The notes under the pieces were generated by a model, which worked only from the letters and a program-made list of their open reading frames with translations, was not told the origin of the DNA and made no database searches. Position numbers and translations under genes: made by a program. A stretch of 64,000 nt of DNA from Bacteroidales bacterium MB20-C3-3 (GTDB taxonomy: Bacteria > Bacteroidota > Bacteroidia > Bacteroidales > UBA932), in assembly GCA_035609245.1 (NCBI GenBank), contig CP141202.1:1984001-2048000 (forward strand), read 5' to 3'. Shown one piece after another: positions 50,634-58,992 of this stretch (positions are counted from its first letter, which is position 1; each line of letters opens with the position of its first letter).

Positions 50634-51497
50634 TCAGTTTTGATGTCTTTTGTTGCGGAAGGAGTTATTCATAAATCTTTCCGCAACTTTTTCCCTGTAA
50701 CTTTTGGATACAGGTAAATCATCTACACCGGTTGCATCAAGTTCCAGAAAAATATTATCCCTCTCTCTTCTCATAACTTTAACCCTTGAGAAATTTACAA
50801 GGTAAGATCTGTGACATCTTGTTACAAAAGTATCTGAAAGTTCATCTTCAATCTTCTTTAAAGTGTTTCTGAGCAGGAATTTCTTGACTTGACTTCCTGT
50901 TATATAGTGAATAGTCACATAATTATCATCAGACTCTATATAGAGTAAATCTGAGTACCTTACTGAAAGTCTCAGAGTTCCTTTATCATCTGTAAAAAGT
51001 ATATTTTCCGGAATTGAATTAGAATCATCTTCACTCTCCTTTTCAATTGTCTCAAGCTTCTTTTTGCTCTCTTCCCATCCAAAGTAGAACCACAGGGTTA
51101 TGTAAGGCAGAAGCAATACTAAAGCAGTATTTACCATTGCCGATTTAAATGTAGCAATGATATCCCTTCCATGGTTTGCATCAATTGAAAGGGTGAAAAT
51201 GGTATAGAACAGAGACATAAAGAGTATTTCAAAGAATACCCACAAGAAATATTTGACATAAGATACATCGTGTTTTCTTGAGTGGTAGTACATGATAATT
51301 CTGCTTATCACAACTACGAGAACCCCTGTAAGAATAATTGGAGCTGAGAAGAGAAAAAATTTGAAGTCCGAGACATCGTACCAGCTTTTGGATCCAAATG
51401 GCTTATATATGTTAATAAATAAAAGAGCAAAGGCTGCTGTAAAAATTACCAGCCTTACAATGTTTCCTCTCTTAACTATATGATCAGGTATTTTCAT
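50634..51497 (-). CDS. Membrane-bound LytTR-type DNA-binding protein
   Basis: 287 residues. Four hydrophobic helices lie in the first 140 residues (LVIFTAAFALLFINIY, FLFSAPIILTGVLVVVISRI, FFEILFMSLFYTIFTL, ALVLLLPYITLWFYF). A coiled linker follows, then a LytTR domain (about 180-275) with LRLSVRYSDLLYIESDDNYVTIHY split over two strands, LRNTLKKIEDEL and FVTRCHRSYLVNF. There is no receiver domain, so it is not a classical response regulator; the membrane part may sense directly. A -7 box TAAATTTG on the minus strand (51505-51512) lies just before the ATG. Confidence 0.85.
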   Translation of the reverse strand: MKIPDHIVKRGNIVRLVIFTAAFALLFINIYKPFGSKSWYDVSDFKFFLFSAPIILTGVLVVVISRIIMYYHSRKHDVSYVKYFLWVFFEILFMSLFYTIFTLSIDANHGRDIIATFKSAMVNTALVLLLPYITLWFYFGWEESKKKLETIEKESEDDSNSIPENILFTDDKGTLRLSVRYSDLLYIESDDNYVTIHYITGSQVKKFLLRNTLKKIEDELSDTFVTRCHRSYLVNFSRVKVMRRERDNIFLELDATGVDDLPVSKSYREKVAERFMNNSFRNKRHQN

Positions 51498-51646
51498 CTT
51501 TTAGCAAATTTAATCAAATTTTCATTAACCACATATATGCGAATTTCGCCCCACTATTTTGAGTTTTGCCAATTTGATGCCTGAAAAATACCATTTTTTT
51601 TTAACAGTTAAGAAGCCTCTCTTTATTTGTATTAAAATTTTAAAAT

Positions 51647-52723
51647 ATGAAGATTGAAGCCTTGAAATTTATCGAAAAACTAGGATTGGATGAGATTCTT
51701 AAAAAGAGGAGAGAGGTTGTTCCTGTTGTGCAATTTAAGACTAAAGAGGAGGAGATAAATGAGAATATCAGATTTGATTACTATGTGGTCTCTCCTGATG
51801 CCGATAATTTTTCCGGGAATAGGTGGAATTCTGCAATTTTTCTCTTTCACGGATTAAATGAGAGAAGCTGGGACAAATACAAGCCCTGGGCAGAGACACT
51901 GGCAAATAAATTAGAGAGGCCTGTCGTTCTGTTTCCACTCTCAATGCACATAAACAGATCTCCTGATTTGTGGTCAGATTCAAGAGCTATGCAAAAGCTA
52001 ATAGATGAAGAGTATAAAGATAAAGAGAAGGCAGAAAACCTGACATTTGTAAACTATGCTTTAAGTAAAAGGCTTCAGGCGGATCCATACAGGTTTTATC
52101 TAAGTGGCAGAGAGACAATATACAATGTCCATCAGCTTATGAATGAGATAAGAAGAGGGAAACACCCTCTGCTTGCAAAAAGCTGTAAGGTGGATATATT
52201 TGCATATTCAATCGGAGCATTAATGTCTCAGGTTTTATTGTCATCAGATGTTGAGGGCCATTTTGACAAAAGTAAACTCTTTATGTTTTGCGGAGGAGCT
52301 CTTTTTAACGAGATGAATGGTAGTTCCAGAATGATAATGGATGGAGATACCTTCAGGACTTTAAAAAGTTATTTTACAACAAAATTTATTTTTCCTCAGT
52401 TTGAAAGCAGGATAATTGGAGATAATCTTGAAAAATCTTTTATTGCTCATGTGGATAAGTCGCTTTGTAAAGAGAGGAGAGAGGCGTTCTACAGGAAAAA
52501 CAGCTACAGGATTTGCGTAGTATCATTGACAAAGGATACTGTAATACCCACATCCGGAATCAAATCTGCCCTGGGAAAGGAGGCAGAACATTGTATAGAA
52601 GAGATGGACTTTCCTTTCAGGTATTCACATGAAAACCCCTTCCCTGAGGGTGAAAAAATAGCCGCCGAGCGTAAATATTTTTTTGAAAAAGTATTCAGCA
52701 GGGCGGCAGAATTTCTAAAATAA
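51647..52723 (+). CDS. DUF6051-like alpha/beta hydrolase
   Basis: 358 residues, no signal peptide. The alpha/beta-hydrolase fold is indicated by AIFLFHGLNERSWDKYKPWA (oxyanion HG, about 65-84) and the nucleophile elbow FAYSIGALMSQ (Ser about 190). A candidate acid lies in SLTKDTVIPTSG and a His in FRYSHENPFPEG. The whole-length pattern resembles a Bacteroidetes family of unknown function that I recall as DUF6051. Substrate unknown. It stands alone, converging on nagB with seven bases between the stops. Confidence 0.7.
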   Translation: MKIEALKFIEKLGLDEILKKRREVVPVVQFKTKEEEINENIRFDYYVVSPDADNFSGNRWNSAIFLFHGLNERSWDKYKPWAETLANKLERPVVLFPLSMHINRSPDLWSDSRAMQKLIDEEYKDKEKAENLTFVNYALSKRLQADPYRFYLSGRETIYNVHQLMNEIRRGKHPLLAKSCKVDIFAYSIGALMSQVLLSSDVEGHFDKSKLFMFCGGALFNEMNGSSRMIMDGDTFRTLKSYFTTKFIFPQFESRIIGDNLEKSFIAHVDKSLCKERREAFYRKNSYRICVVSLTKDTVIPTSGIKSALGKEAEHCIEEMDFPFRYSHENPFPEGEKIAAERKYFFEKVFSRAAEFLK

Positions 52724-52730
52724 TAATTTT

Positions 52731-53540
52731 CTATATCATTGAGGCAGAGTCAAGATTATCTCTCTCTATATCTTTAAAATAGTTAACTGTTCCAACCATT
52801 AATTCATCTGTAGCGGCATCGTCACAAACTATAACACCTTTGGGGTGCATCTGGAGGACACTTATTGTCCACATGTGGTTCACACTACCTTCTACAGCCA
52901 TTTTAAGAGCTCTAGCCTTGTGATGACCATTTACAAGAATCATTACCTCTTTTGCGTCCATGATTGTTCCCACACCTACTGTAAGAGCAGTTTTTGGCAC
53001 TTTAGTTATATCGTTTTCAAAGAACCTGGAATTAGCTATGATTGTATCTGTAGTCAATGATTTCACCCTTGTTCTTGAGGCAAGTGAAGAGCCGGGCTCA
53101 TTGAATGCAATATGTCCGTCAGGGCCGATTCCTCCCATAAACAGATTGATTCCTCCATATGATTCAATTTTCTTCTCATAATCTTCACACTCTTTTTCAA
53201 GATTTATTGCGTTGCCATTGAGAATATTTGCGTTTTCCGGCTTAATATCTATGTGTCTGAAAAAATTATCCCACATAAATGTATAGTATGACTGCGGATG
53301 TTCTTTAGGGATTCCTATGTACTCATCCATATTGAATGTTACAACATTTCTGAATGAGACCTTCCCCTCTCTGTATAGCCTTATTAACTCCTTATATGTT
53401 CCATAAGGTGTGGAGCCGGTAGGAAGACCCAGTATAAATGGCTTGTTGGGTGTAGGATCAAACTCCCTTATCCTTTTCACAATAAATGCAGCAGCCCATT
53501 TAGAGATCTGCTCATACGAGTTTTGAATAATTAATCTCAT
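52731..53540 (-). CDS. nagB: Glucosamine-6-phosphate deaminase
   Basis: 269 residues, the size of hexameric Nag[17 protein letters not shown] binds the phosphate, FNMDEY has Asp72 of the active site, and [16 protein letters not shown] carries the Asp and His of the catalytic loop. [17 protein letters not shown] closes the site. It converts glucosamine-6-phosphate to fructose-6-phosphate and ammonia, used in amino-sugar catabolism. It starts 22 bases after recN and is probably the last gene of that transcript; no other amino-sugar genes are nearby. Confidence 0.95.
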   Translation of the reverse strand: MRLIIQNSYEQISKWAAAFIVKRIREFDPTPNKPFILGLPTGSTPYGTYKELIRLYREGKVSFRNVVTFNMDEYIGIPKEHPQSYYTFMWDNFFRHIDIKPENANILNGNAINLEKECEDYEKKIESYGGINLFMGGIGPDGHIAFNEPGSSLASRTRVKSLTTDTIIANSRFFENDITKVPKTALTVGVGTIMDAKEVMILVNGHHKARALKMAVEGSVNHMWTISVLQMHPKGVIVCDDAATDELMVGTVNYFKDIERDNLDSASMI

Positions 53541-53562
53541 ATTAAGTTTATTTTATAATTTT

Positions 53563-55224
53563 TCAGTTTCTCAGAAGCTCCTCTGCATTTGCAAGTGCAG
53601 CCTCTGTTGTTCTTGTTCCGCTAAGCATCCGTGCAATCTCTTCAATCCGCTCCTCTCCTTCAATTCTCTTTATCAAAGTTCTTGTTCCTTTTGCTTTATC
53701 GCACTCTTTATATACCAAAAGATGGCAATCACCCTTTGAGGCAATCTGAGGCAGATGTGTAATTGCAAAAATTTGCATCTCTCCTGCCATATCATTAATG
53801 AGTCTTCCCATCTTATCAGCAATTCTGCCGGATACTCCTGTATCTATCTCATCAAATATCATGGTTGGCATTCCGCTACCCTTTGCCAGGATTGCTTTCA
53901 GACACAGCATTATTCTTGATAACTCTCCTCCGGATGCAACTTTCCCCAGTTCTCTTGGTTCAATCTCTCTGTTGGCTGAGAACATCAGAGAAACGGAGGT
54001 GTTACCTGTTTCGCAATAAGTCTCTCTTTTAGATAGTTTTGCAAAAAACTCGGCATATGGCATCTCCAATTCCCTTACAGAGTCACGGACACTTTCAGAA
54101 AAAGCCTTGAGTACTGCCTCCCTTCTTTTGTGAAGCAGATCAGCTGCATCACCCCTTCTTTTATTCAGCAGATCTCTCTCTCTTTGCAATCTTTCAACAT
54201 CATCTCTCTCTGAACCTGTTTTGTTGATTTTTTGCTCCAGGTTATCCATAAGCTCTATTAACCCGGATACTGAAGCTAAATGATGTTTATTTAGAAGTTT
54301 GTAAATATCTGATATTCTCTCTTCAACCAATGTAATTCTTTCAGGAGATACAATAATCTTCTCTGTCATTAATCCAACCTCTTGATGGATGTCTTTAAGC
54401 TCAATTCTGCAACTCTCAATACGCTTTGCATATTCTGCAGCAGGTGAAAAATTCTGAGATATCTTTACTGAGGATGAAGCTGCCTCTTTTAGATTTCTTA
54501 AAACAGAGAGCTCTTCAGATTCCAGAAGAGTCGAGATTAAAGAGAGTGTTCCCTTTATCTCCTCTGCATTTGACAATATTTTGTACTCCTCTTCAAGCTC
54601 CTCAAGTTCTCCCTCTCTTAGTTTTGCACTTTTAAGTTGTTCAAGCTGGAATTTATTGTAATCATTCTCCTCCTCCTGTTCTGAGATCTTTTTTCTTAGT
54701 GTAGCGAGCTCTCTCTCTCTCTCTGCAAGCTCACTAAAAACTTCCTGGTACTCTTTAAGCACTCCTCCGTTTCCGGCGTAGGAGTCAAGCACAGATAGCT
54801 GAAAACGGCTGTCACCAAGCAGAAGGTGTTGATGCTGAGCATGTATGTCAATTATCTTTCCGGAAATTGATTTAAGAAACTGAAGTGAGACTGGCTGGTC
54901 ATTCACAAAGCTCCTCGATTTTCCGGCAGGGGTAATGACTCTTCTTAAAATAAGCTCTCCCGTTCTTTCTATCCCCTCACTTTCAAGCAAATCCACCATT
55001 TCTCTATCCTGAGAGTATGAAAATAGTGCTTCAACAACACAATTTTTCTCCTGATTAATGAGAGTATCAGATTCTGCTTTATTACCAAGCAGAAGAGAGA
55101 GCGCTCCCATTAAAATTGATTTTCCGGCTCCTGTTTCACCCGTAATAATAACCAACCCTTCAGGAAAATCAATTTCCAGATTTTCGATAAGGGCATAGTT
55201 TGATATTATAAGATTTTTGAGCAT
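53563..55224 (-). CDS. recN: DNA repair ATPase RecN
   Basis: 553 residues, SMC-like. The N-terminal half-ATPase begins MLKNLIISNYALIENLEIDF with Walker A ITGETGAGKSIL, then QLSVLDSYAG. Two coiled-coil stretches (about 150-230 and 270-375) flank the hinge. The C-terminal half has the signature VASGGELSRIMLCLKAI, Walker B TMIFDEIDTGVSG and THLPQIAS. It acts in double-strand break repair, bringing ends together. It is in the rpoZ-bamD transcription unit. Confidence 0.95.
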   Translation of the reverse strand: MLKNLIISNYALIENLEIDFPEGLVIITGETGAGKSILMGALSLLLGNKAESDTLINQEKNCVVEALFSYSQDREMVDLLESEGIERTGELILRRVITPAGKSRSFVNDQPVSLQFLKSISGKIIDIHAQHQHLLLGDSRFQLSVLDSYAGNGGVLKEYQEVFSELAERERELATLRKKISEQEEENDYNKFQLEQLKSAKLREGELEELEEEYKILSNAEEIKGTLSLISTLLESEELSVLRNLKEAASSSVKISQNFSPAAEYAKRIESCRIELKDIHQEVGLMTEKIIVSPERITLVEERISDIYKLLNKHHLASVSGLIELMDNLEQKINKTGSERDDVERLQRERDLLNKRRGDAADLLHKRREAVLKAFSESVRDSVRELEMPYAEFFAKLSKRETYCETGNTSVSLMFSANREIEPRELGKVASGGELSRIMLCLKAILAKGSGMPTMIFDEIDTGVSGRIADKMGRLINDMAGEMQIFAITHLPQIASKGDCHLLVYKECDKAKGTRTLIKRIEGEERIEEIARMLSGTRTTEAALANAEELLRN

Positions 55225-55255
55225 GCCGGCAATTTTAGAAGAGTCATAAGGATAC

Positions 55256-55570
55256 CTACTCCTCTATCTTTCTGTAGTGAATTCGACCCTCCTCAAATTC
55301 ATTAATTGCAATTAGGGATGCCTTAGGAAGTCTTTCATAGTAGCGAGATATCTCTATCTGTTCGCGATTTTCAAAAGTCTCCTCAAGCGTATCTGCGTAT
55401 GTTGAGAACTCCTCCAGTTTCTGGCTTAGTTCAAATTTCATCTCTGCCGAAATCTGGTTTGATCTTTTTGCAATAATCATAACAGACTCATAAATGTTCC
55501 CTGTAGGCTCTGCAAGCTTTGAGATATCTCTTGTTACAGTATTGCCCGGTACACTTTTTCTGATTTCCAT
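55256..55570 (-). CDS. rpoZ: RNA polymerase omega subunit (Bacteroidetes type)
   Basis: 104 residues. The Rpb6/omega core is NIYESVMIIAKRSNQISAEM (about 25-44), followed by a family-specific acidic segment and the YYERLPKASLIAINEFEEGRI end. Position three bases after bamD and 31 before recN fits the conserved Bacteroidetes order. In many relatives coaBC and a DUF4835 gene lie between rpoZ and recN; they are absent here. Confidence 0.85.
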   Translation of the reverse strand: MEIRKSVPGNTVTRDISKLAEPTGNIYESVMIIAKRSNQISAEMKFELSQKLEEFSTYADTLEETFENREQIEISRYYERLPKASLIAINEFEEGRIHYRKIEE

Positions 55571-55573
55571 ATT

Positions 55574-56374
55574 CTATTGATTTGTTTTTGTTTCTGCTTG
55601 TGCTTTATTGAACATCCCGTCAAGTTCTTTCCTGTATTTTGACTCAGGATATTCACTAATAAAATTGTAATACTCATCTGTAAGAGCAAGGTATCTCTCT
55701 CTCTGTTTCTCCTTAACGCTTTGCTCTGCATATCTGAAATGGGAGACAACAAGGTAATACATTATGTCTTCTCTGTATCTGTTATCAGGATTCTCCTTGA
55801 TAGCGTTTTTTAGAGCAAATGTAGCAGCTTTGTAATCTTCAATTGTATGGTATATCTTTGCTGCTTCATAGCTTTTTCTGTCAAGTCTCTCCTGCAAATC
55901 TACTAGCATATCTTTACACTTAACCAAATAGTCCGAGTTGGGATAGTCATAGAGAAACTCACTTATAGCTGCCATTGCTGTATAGGTAGGGATCTGATCC
56001 AGTTCAAATCTGTATGTTGACTGATATAGACAATCCAGTCTGAGAAAACGGGCCTCCTCAGTGAAAGGGCTTCGTGGAAACACTTTGGTGAATGAATCGA
56101 AATTTGCCTCAGCTGCCTGAAGATCTCCCCATTTATAATTGCTGAGACCGACATAAAACTGTACAGTATCATCTCTCATTGTCCCTTTGGTAGCGATAAG
56201 TATCTGTTCAAAAAGGTCAACTGCCTTTTTGTACTTCTTCTGATTGTAATACTCAAAAGCACCTTTGTACTTCTCATCTACATCTGCACTTTTGTAGAGC
56301 ATTTCAAACCTTGAGGAACACGAGGCAACAATTGCACCCAGGGTTAATACGGCTAGTAGCTTGATGATTTTCAT
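55574..56374 (-). CDS. bamD: Outer-membrane assembly lipoprotein BamD
   Basis: 266 residues. Lipobox IVASC with Cys19. Five tetratricopeptide-like helical repeats follow, e.g. AFEYYNQKKYKKAVDLFEQI, TVQFYVGLSNYKWGDLQAAE and FPRSPFTEEARFLRLDCLY, matching the BamD scaffold that works with BamA to fold outer-membrane proteins. It lies between trxB and rpoZ with 3-11 base gaps. Confidence 0.92.
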   Translation of the reverse strand: MKIIKLLAVLTLGAIVASCSSRFEMLYKSADVDEKYKGAFEYYNQKKYKKAVDLFEQILIATKGTMRDDTVQFYVGLSNYKWGDLQAAEANFDSFTKVFPRSPFTEEARFLRLDCLYQSTYRFELDQIPTYTAMAAISEFLYDYPNSDYLVKCKDMLVDLQERLDRKSYEAAKIYHTIEDYKAATFALKNAIKENPDNRYREDIMYYLVVSHFRYAEQSVKEKQRERYLALTDEYYNFISEYPESKYRKELDGMFNKAQAETKTNQ

Positions 56375-56385
56375 TTTTTAAATAT

Positions 56386-57321
56386 TTATTTGTTTTCAGA
56401 GAGAAAACGCTCGGCATCCATAGCTGCCATACAGCCCGAACCTGCTGCAGTTATAGCCTGTCTGTATGAATTATCCTGTACATCACCAGCTGCAAAAACG
56501 CCCGGTATGTTTGTTTTGCTGCTTTTACCTTCAGTTATGATGTAACCCTCGTCATTAGTCTTTACCCATTTAGAGAAAAGCTCAGAGTTAGGATGGTGCC
56601 CAATTGCCAGGAAGAATCCGTGGATGTCAATTTTTTTCTCAGTACCATTCTTGTGAACAAGAATCGCACCATTCACTCCTCCAAATGGTGTTCCGGTAAG
56701 CTCTCTTGTATTGTAATTCCAAAGTATTTCAATATTTGGTGTGTTTTTCACCCTCTCCTGCATTGCTTGCGAGGCTCTCAGCACATCCCTTCTGACAATC
56801 ATATAAACTTTGTTACACATACCTGCAAGATATGAGGCCTCTTCACAGGCAGTGTCTCCACCACCAACTACTGCTACATCTTTTCCTTTGTAAAAGAACC
56901 CGTCACATGTTGCACATGCTGACACTCCCTGCCCCCTGAATTTCTCCTCAGATTCTATCCCCAGATATTTTGCAGTTGCCCCTGTTGATATAATAAGGGA
57001 CTCTGCCAGTAAATCAGTTTCGCCGTCAACAGTTATTTTAAAGGGCCTGTTTGAAAGATCTACCTCGGTGATAGTGCCGAATCTCACATCGGTTCCAAAT
57101 CTTAATGCTTGTTTTTTTAGATCTTCCATCATCTCATTACCGCTTATCCCTTCAGGATAGCCCGGAAAGTTATCTATTTCTGTGGTAGTTGTGAGCTGAC
57201 CACCAGGTTGAATTCCCTCATATAGCACCGGAGCAAGGTTTGCCCGGGATGCATAAATAGCAGCAGTATAGCCTGCAGGGCCACTGCCAATTATCAGACA
57301 TTTTATGTTTTCAGTACTCAT
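56386..57321 (-). CDS. trxB: Thioredoxin-disulfide reductase
   Basis: 311 residues. FAD-binding IIGSGPAGYTAAIYASRA near the N-terminus, the redox pair Cys136/Cys139 in ACATCDGFF, the NAD(P) motif VVGGGDTACEEA and the C-terminal GVFAAGDVQDNSYRQ are all present. It transfers electrons from NADPH to thioredoxin in the cytosol. It starts one base after the preceding membrane protein gene and is followed after 11 bases by bamD. Confidence 0.96.
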   Translation of the reverse strand: MSTENIKCLIIGSGPAGYTAAIYASRANLAPVLYEGIQPGGQLTTTTEIDNFPGYPEGISGNEMMEDLKKQALRFGTDVRFGTITEVDLSNRPFKITVDGETDLLAESLIISTGATAKYLGIESEEKFRGQGVSACATCDGFFYKGKDVAVVGGGDTACEEASYLAGMCNKVYMIVRRDVLRASQAMQERVKNTPNIEILWNYNTRELTGTPFGGVNGAILVHKNGTEKKIDIHGFFLAIGHHPNSELFSKWVKTNDEGYIITEGKSSKTNIPGVFAAGDVQDNSYRQAITAAGSGCMAAMDAERFLSENK

Positions 57322-57322
57322 A

Positions 57323-58291
57323 TTATAATTTTGGTAAATTATTGTTTACAACCCGCAAAGGTACTAATTTTTTTCGTATGAACATTTCCAGACGGAGCTC
57401 CCATACGAGTAGAAATGAAAGAGTCCATCTTGAGGCAAGAAGCCAGGGTATAGATGCCCCTACTGAGGCAACAAGAAAAACATCTTCAAGGTTACTGTGT
57501 GATATACTTATGTGGTGATTAAGAAGATCTACATCTTTTTTTGTGATTTTCCCTGATTCAGTCTCATCAATCATAACAGCTGCACCATATGCAAGTCCCA
57601 GGGTGTTTGCCACAATCCATAAAAAAGCAGTTTTGGCGGGTAATCCAAAGAATGCCATTACAGGCCTCATAAACTTGGAGAGCCACCTTATAACACCAAA
57701 CTCAGCCAGAAGTCTCTGAATAATAGAGAGAGTAAATATCAACACACTCATCATGACAACTAGCTTAAGTGTTTTGAAAAACCACACCTCCAGCATTTCA
57801 ATTAATGTGAGGTCTGTTGCAGTTGCCTCTATAACAGCCATCTTGCCACCTCCGGGAATAATCAGGTTAAGAGTATAGCCAATTATTAATGAAGATATTG
57901 TTCTTACCAGAACCATTCTTACAGCAGAGGAGCCGGTCTTCTTTTGTACGGCAGTTTCTGTTATCATATTGTGAGCAGCAAGAATCATAGCTGCCAGAAT
58001 AGTTACTGTTCTGATGTCCAGGTTGAGAGTAGCCATCACAGCAATAGCCGAATAGACATTAACAAAATATCCGGAAACATATGCCAGTGCGGCCTCTCCC
58101 GGCAAACCCATCAGATTGAAGACAGGACTTAAGAATTCAGATATGTATGGTAAAATATTAAAATACTCAAGAAAGAGAACTCCCAATGTTACCAGTACAG
58201 TTATACGAACAAGCCAAAGACAGGTTTTAAGTGTCTTTGGCAAGATCTCTTTTACCGAGCTAACGGCTCTATTTATTGCAGATTTATCCAT
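57323..58291 (-). CDS. Nucleoside-recognition (Gate) domain membrane protein
   Basis: 322 residues with about eight hydrophobic helices in two similar halves (about 20-130 and 165-300). Segments such as NLMGLPGEAALAYVSGYFVN and FFGLPAKTAFLWIVANTLG match the nucleoside-recognition/SpmA-SpmB Gate pattern, each half holding a GLP-x4-A motif. Transport of a small solute is likely but unproven. It is first in the transcript with trxB, bamD, rpoZ, recN and nagB. Confidence 0.8.
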   Translation of the reverse strand: MDKSAINRAVSSVKEILPKTLKTCLWLVRITVLVTLGVLFLEYFNILPYISEFLSPVFNLMGLPGEAALAYVSGYFVNVYSAIAVMATLNLDIRTVTILAAMILAAHNMITETAVQKKTGSSAVRMVLVRTISSLIIGYTLNLIIPGGGKMAVIEATATDLTLIEMLEVWFFKTLKLVVMMSVLIFTLSIIQRLLAEFGVIRWLSKFMRPVMAFFGLPAKTAFLWIVANTLGLAYGAAVMIDETESGKITKKDVDLLNHHISISHSNLEDVFLVASVGASIPWLLASRWTLSFLLVWELRLEMFIRKKLVPLRVVNNNLPKL

Positions 58292-58317
58292 ATTTAAAAA
58301 TAATCTGCAAATATAGC

Positions 58318-58325
58318 CTTATTTT
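58318..58325 (-). promoter_or_regulatory. -7 box (TATATTTG) for the trxB-bamD-rpoZ-recN unit
   Basis: Minus-strand TATATTTG lies 26 bases before the ATG at 58291 and just after the rubrerythrin stop. No -33 TTG is found at normal spacing. Confidence 0.42.
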
Positions 58326-58331
58326 CAACTC

Positions 58332-58910
58332 CTAATAATTATTTTTCTTTGGTTCAAAGTGTGATTTTGGATGGTTACATGCAGGGCAATTCTCCAGCGC
58401 CTTTTTTCCTTTATGTACATAACCGCAGTTGCGACACTGCCACTCAATATCCTCCTCTCTTTCAAATACTTTTTCAGCCTCCACTCTTGCAAGAAGCGTT
58501 CTGTATCTCGCCTCGTGTTCAGCCTCTACCTTTGCTATCATCTTAAATGCCGATGCAACTTTTGGAAATCCCTCCTCCAGCGCAATCTCAGCAAATGCAG
58601 GATAAAGTTCTGTCCACTCTTCTTTTTCGCCGGCTGCTGCTGCTTCAAGATTATCCTTAGTTGTTCCGACTATCCCTGCAGGATATGATGCTGTAATCTC
58701 TACCATTCCACCCTCAAGAAAACTGAAGAACCTCTTTGCGTGCTCCTTCTCTTGTTCGGCAGTTTCAGCAAACACAGCAGCTATATGCTCAAATCCCTCT
58801 TTTTTAGCAACGCTTGAAAAGTATACATATCTACTTCTTGCCTGAGACTCTCCGGCAAAAGCTTTTAGTAGATTCTGTTCCGTTCTTGTTCCTTTAATGC
58901 TCTTTTCCAT
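58332..58910 (-). CDS. rbr: Rubrerythrin
   Basis: 192 residues, typical. The ferritin-like diiron domain (1-145) shows AFAGESQARSRYVYF, AETAEQEKEHAKRFF and KVEAEHEARYRTLL with the ExxH ligands. The C-terminal rubredoxin-like domain has WQCRNCGYVHKG and CPACNHPKSHF (two CxxC). It reduces hydrogen peroxide in anaerobes using NAD(P)H-derived electrons. It stands alone and overlaps the 5' end of the long frame of the aminopeptidase on the other strand, which supports the shorter start of that gene. Confidence 0.96.
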   Translation of the reverse strand: MEKSIKGTRTEQNLLKAFAGESQARSRYVYFSSVAKKEGFEHIAAVFAETAEQEKEHAKRFFSFLEGGMVEITASYPAGIVGTTKDNLEAAAAGEKEEWTELYPAFAEIALEEGFPKVASAFKMIAKVEAEHEARYRTLLARVEAEKVFEREEDIEWQCRNCGYVHKGKKALENCPACNHPKSHFEPKKNNY

Positions 58911-58952
58911 AATTGTTTATATTAATGTTGAGTTACTAACAAAAATAGTCAA

Positions 58953-58960
58953 TATATTTG
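58953..58960 (+). promoter_or_regulatory. -7 box (TATATTTG) for the aminopeptidase gene
   Basis: TATATTTG lies 32 bases before ATG 58993; a TTG at 58928-58930 is 22 bases upstream, slightly far. Confidence 0.45.
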
Positions 58961-58992
58961 TAATAAAGAAGAGTGTAATATCAATTTTTGCT

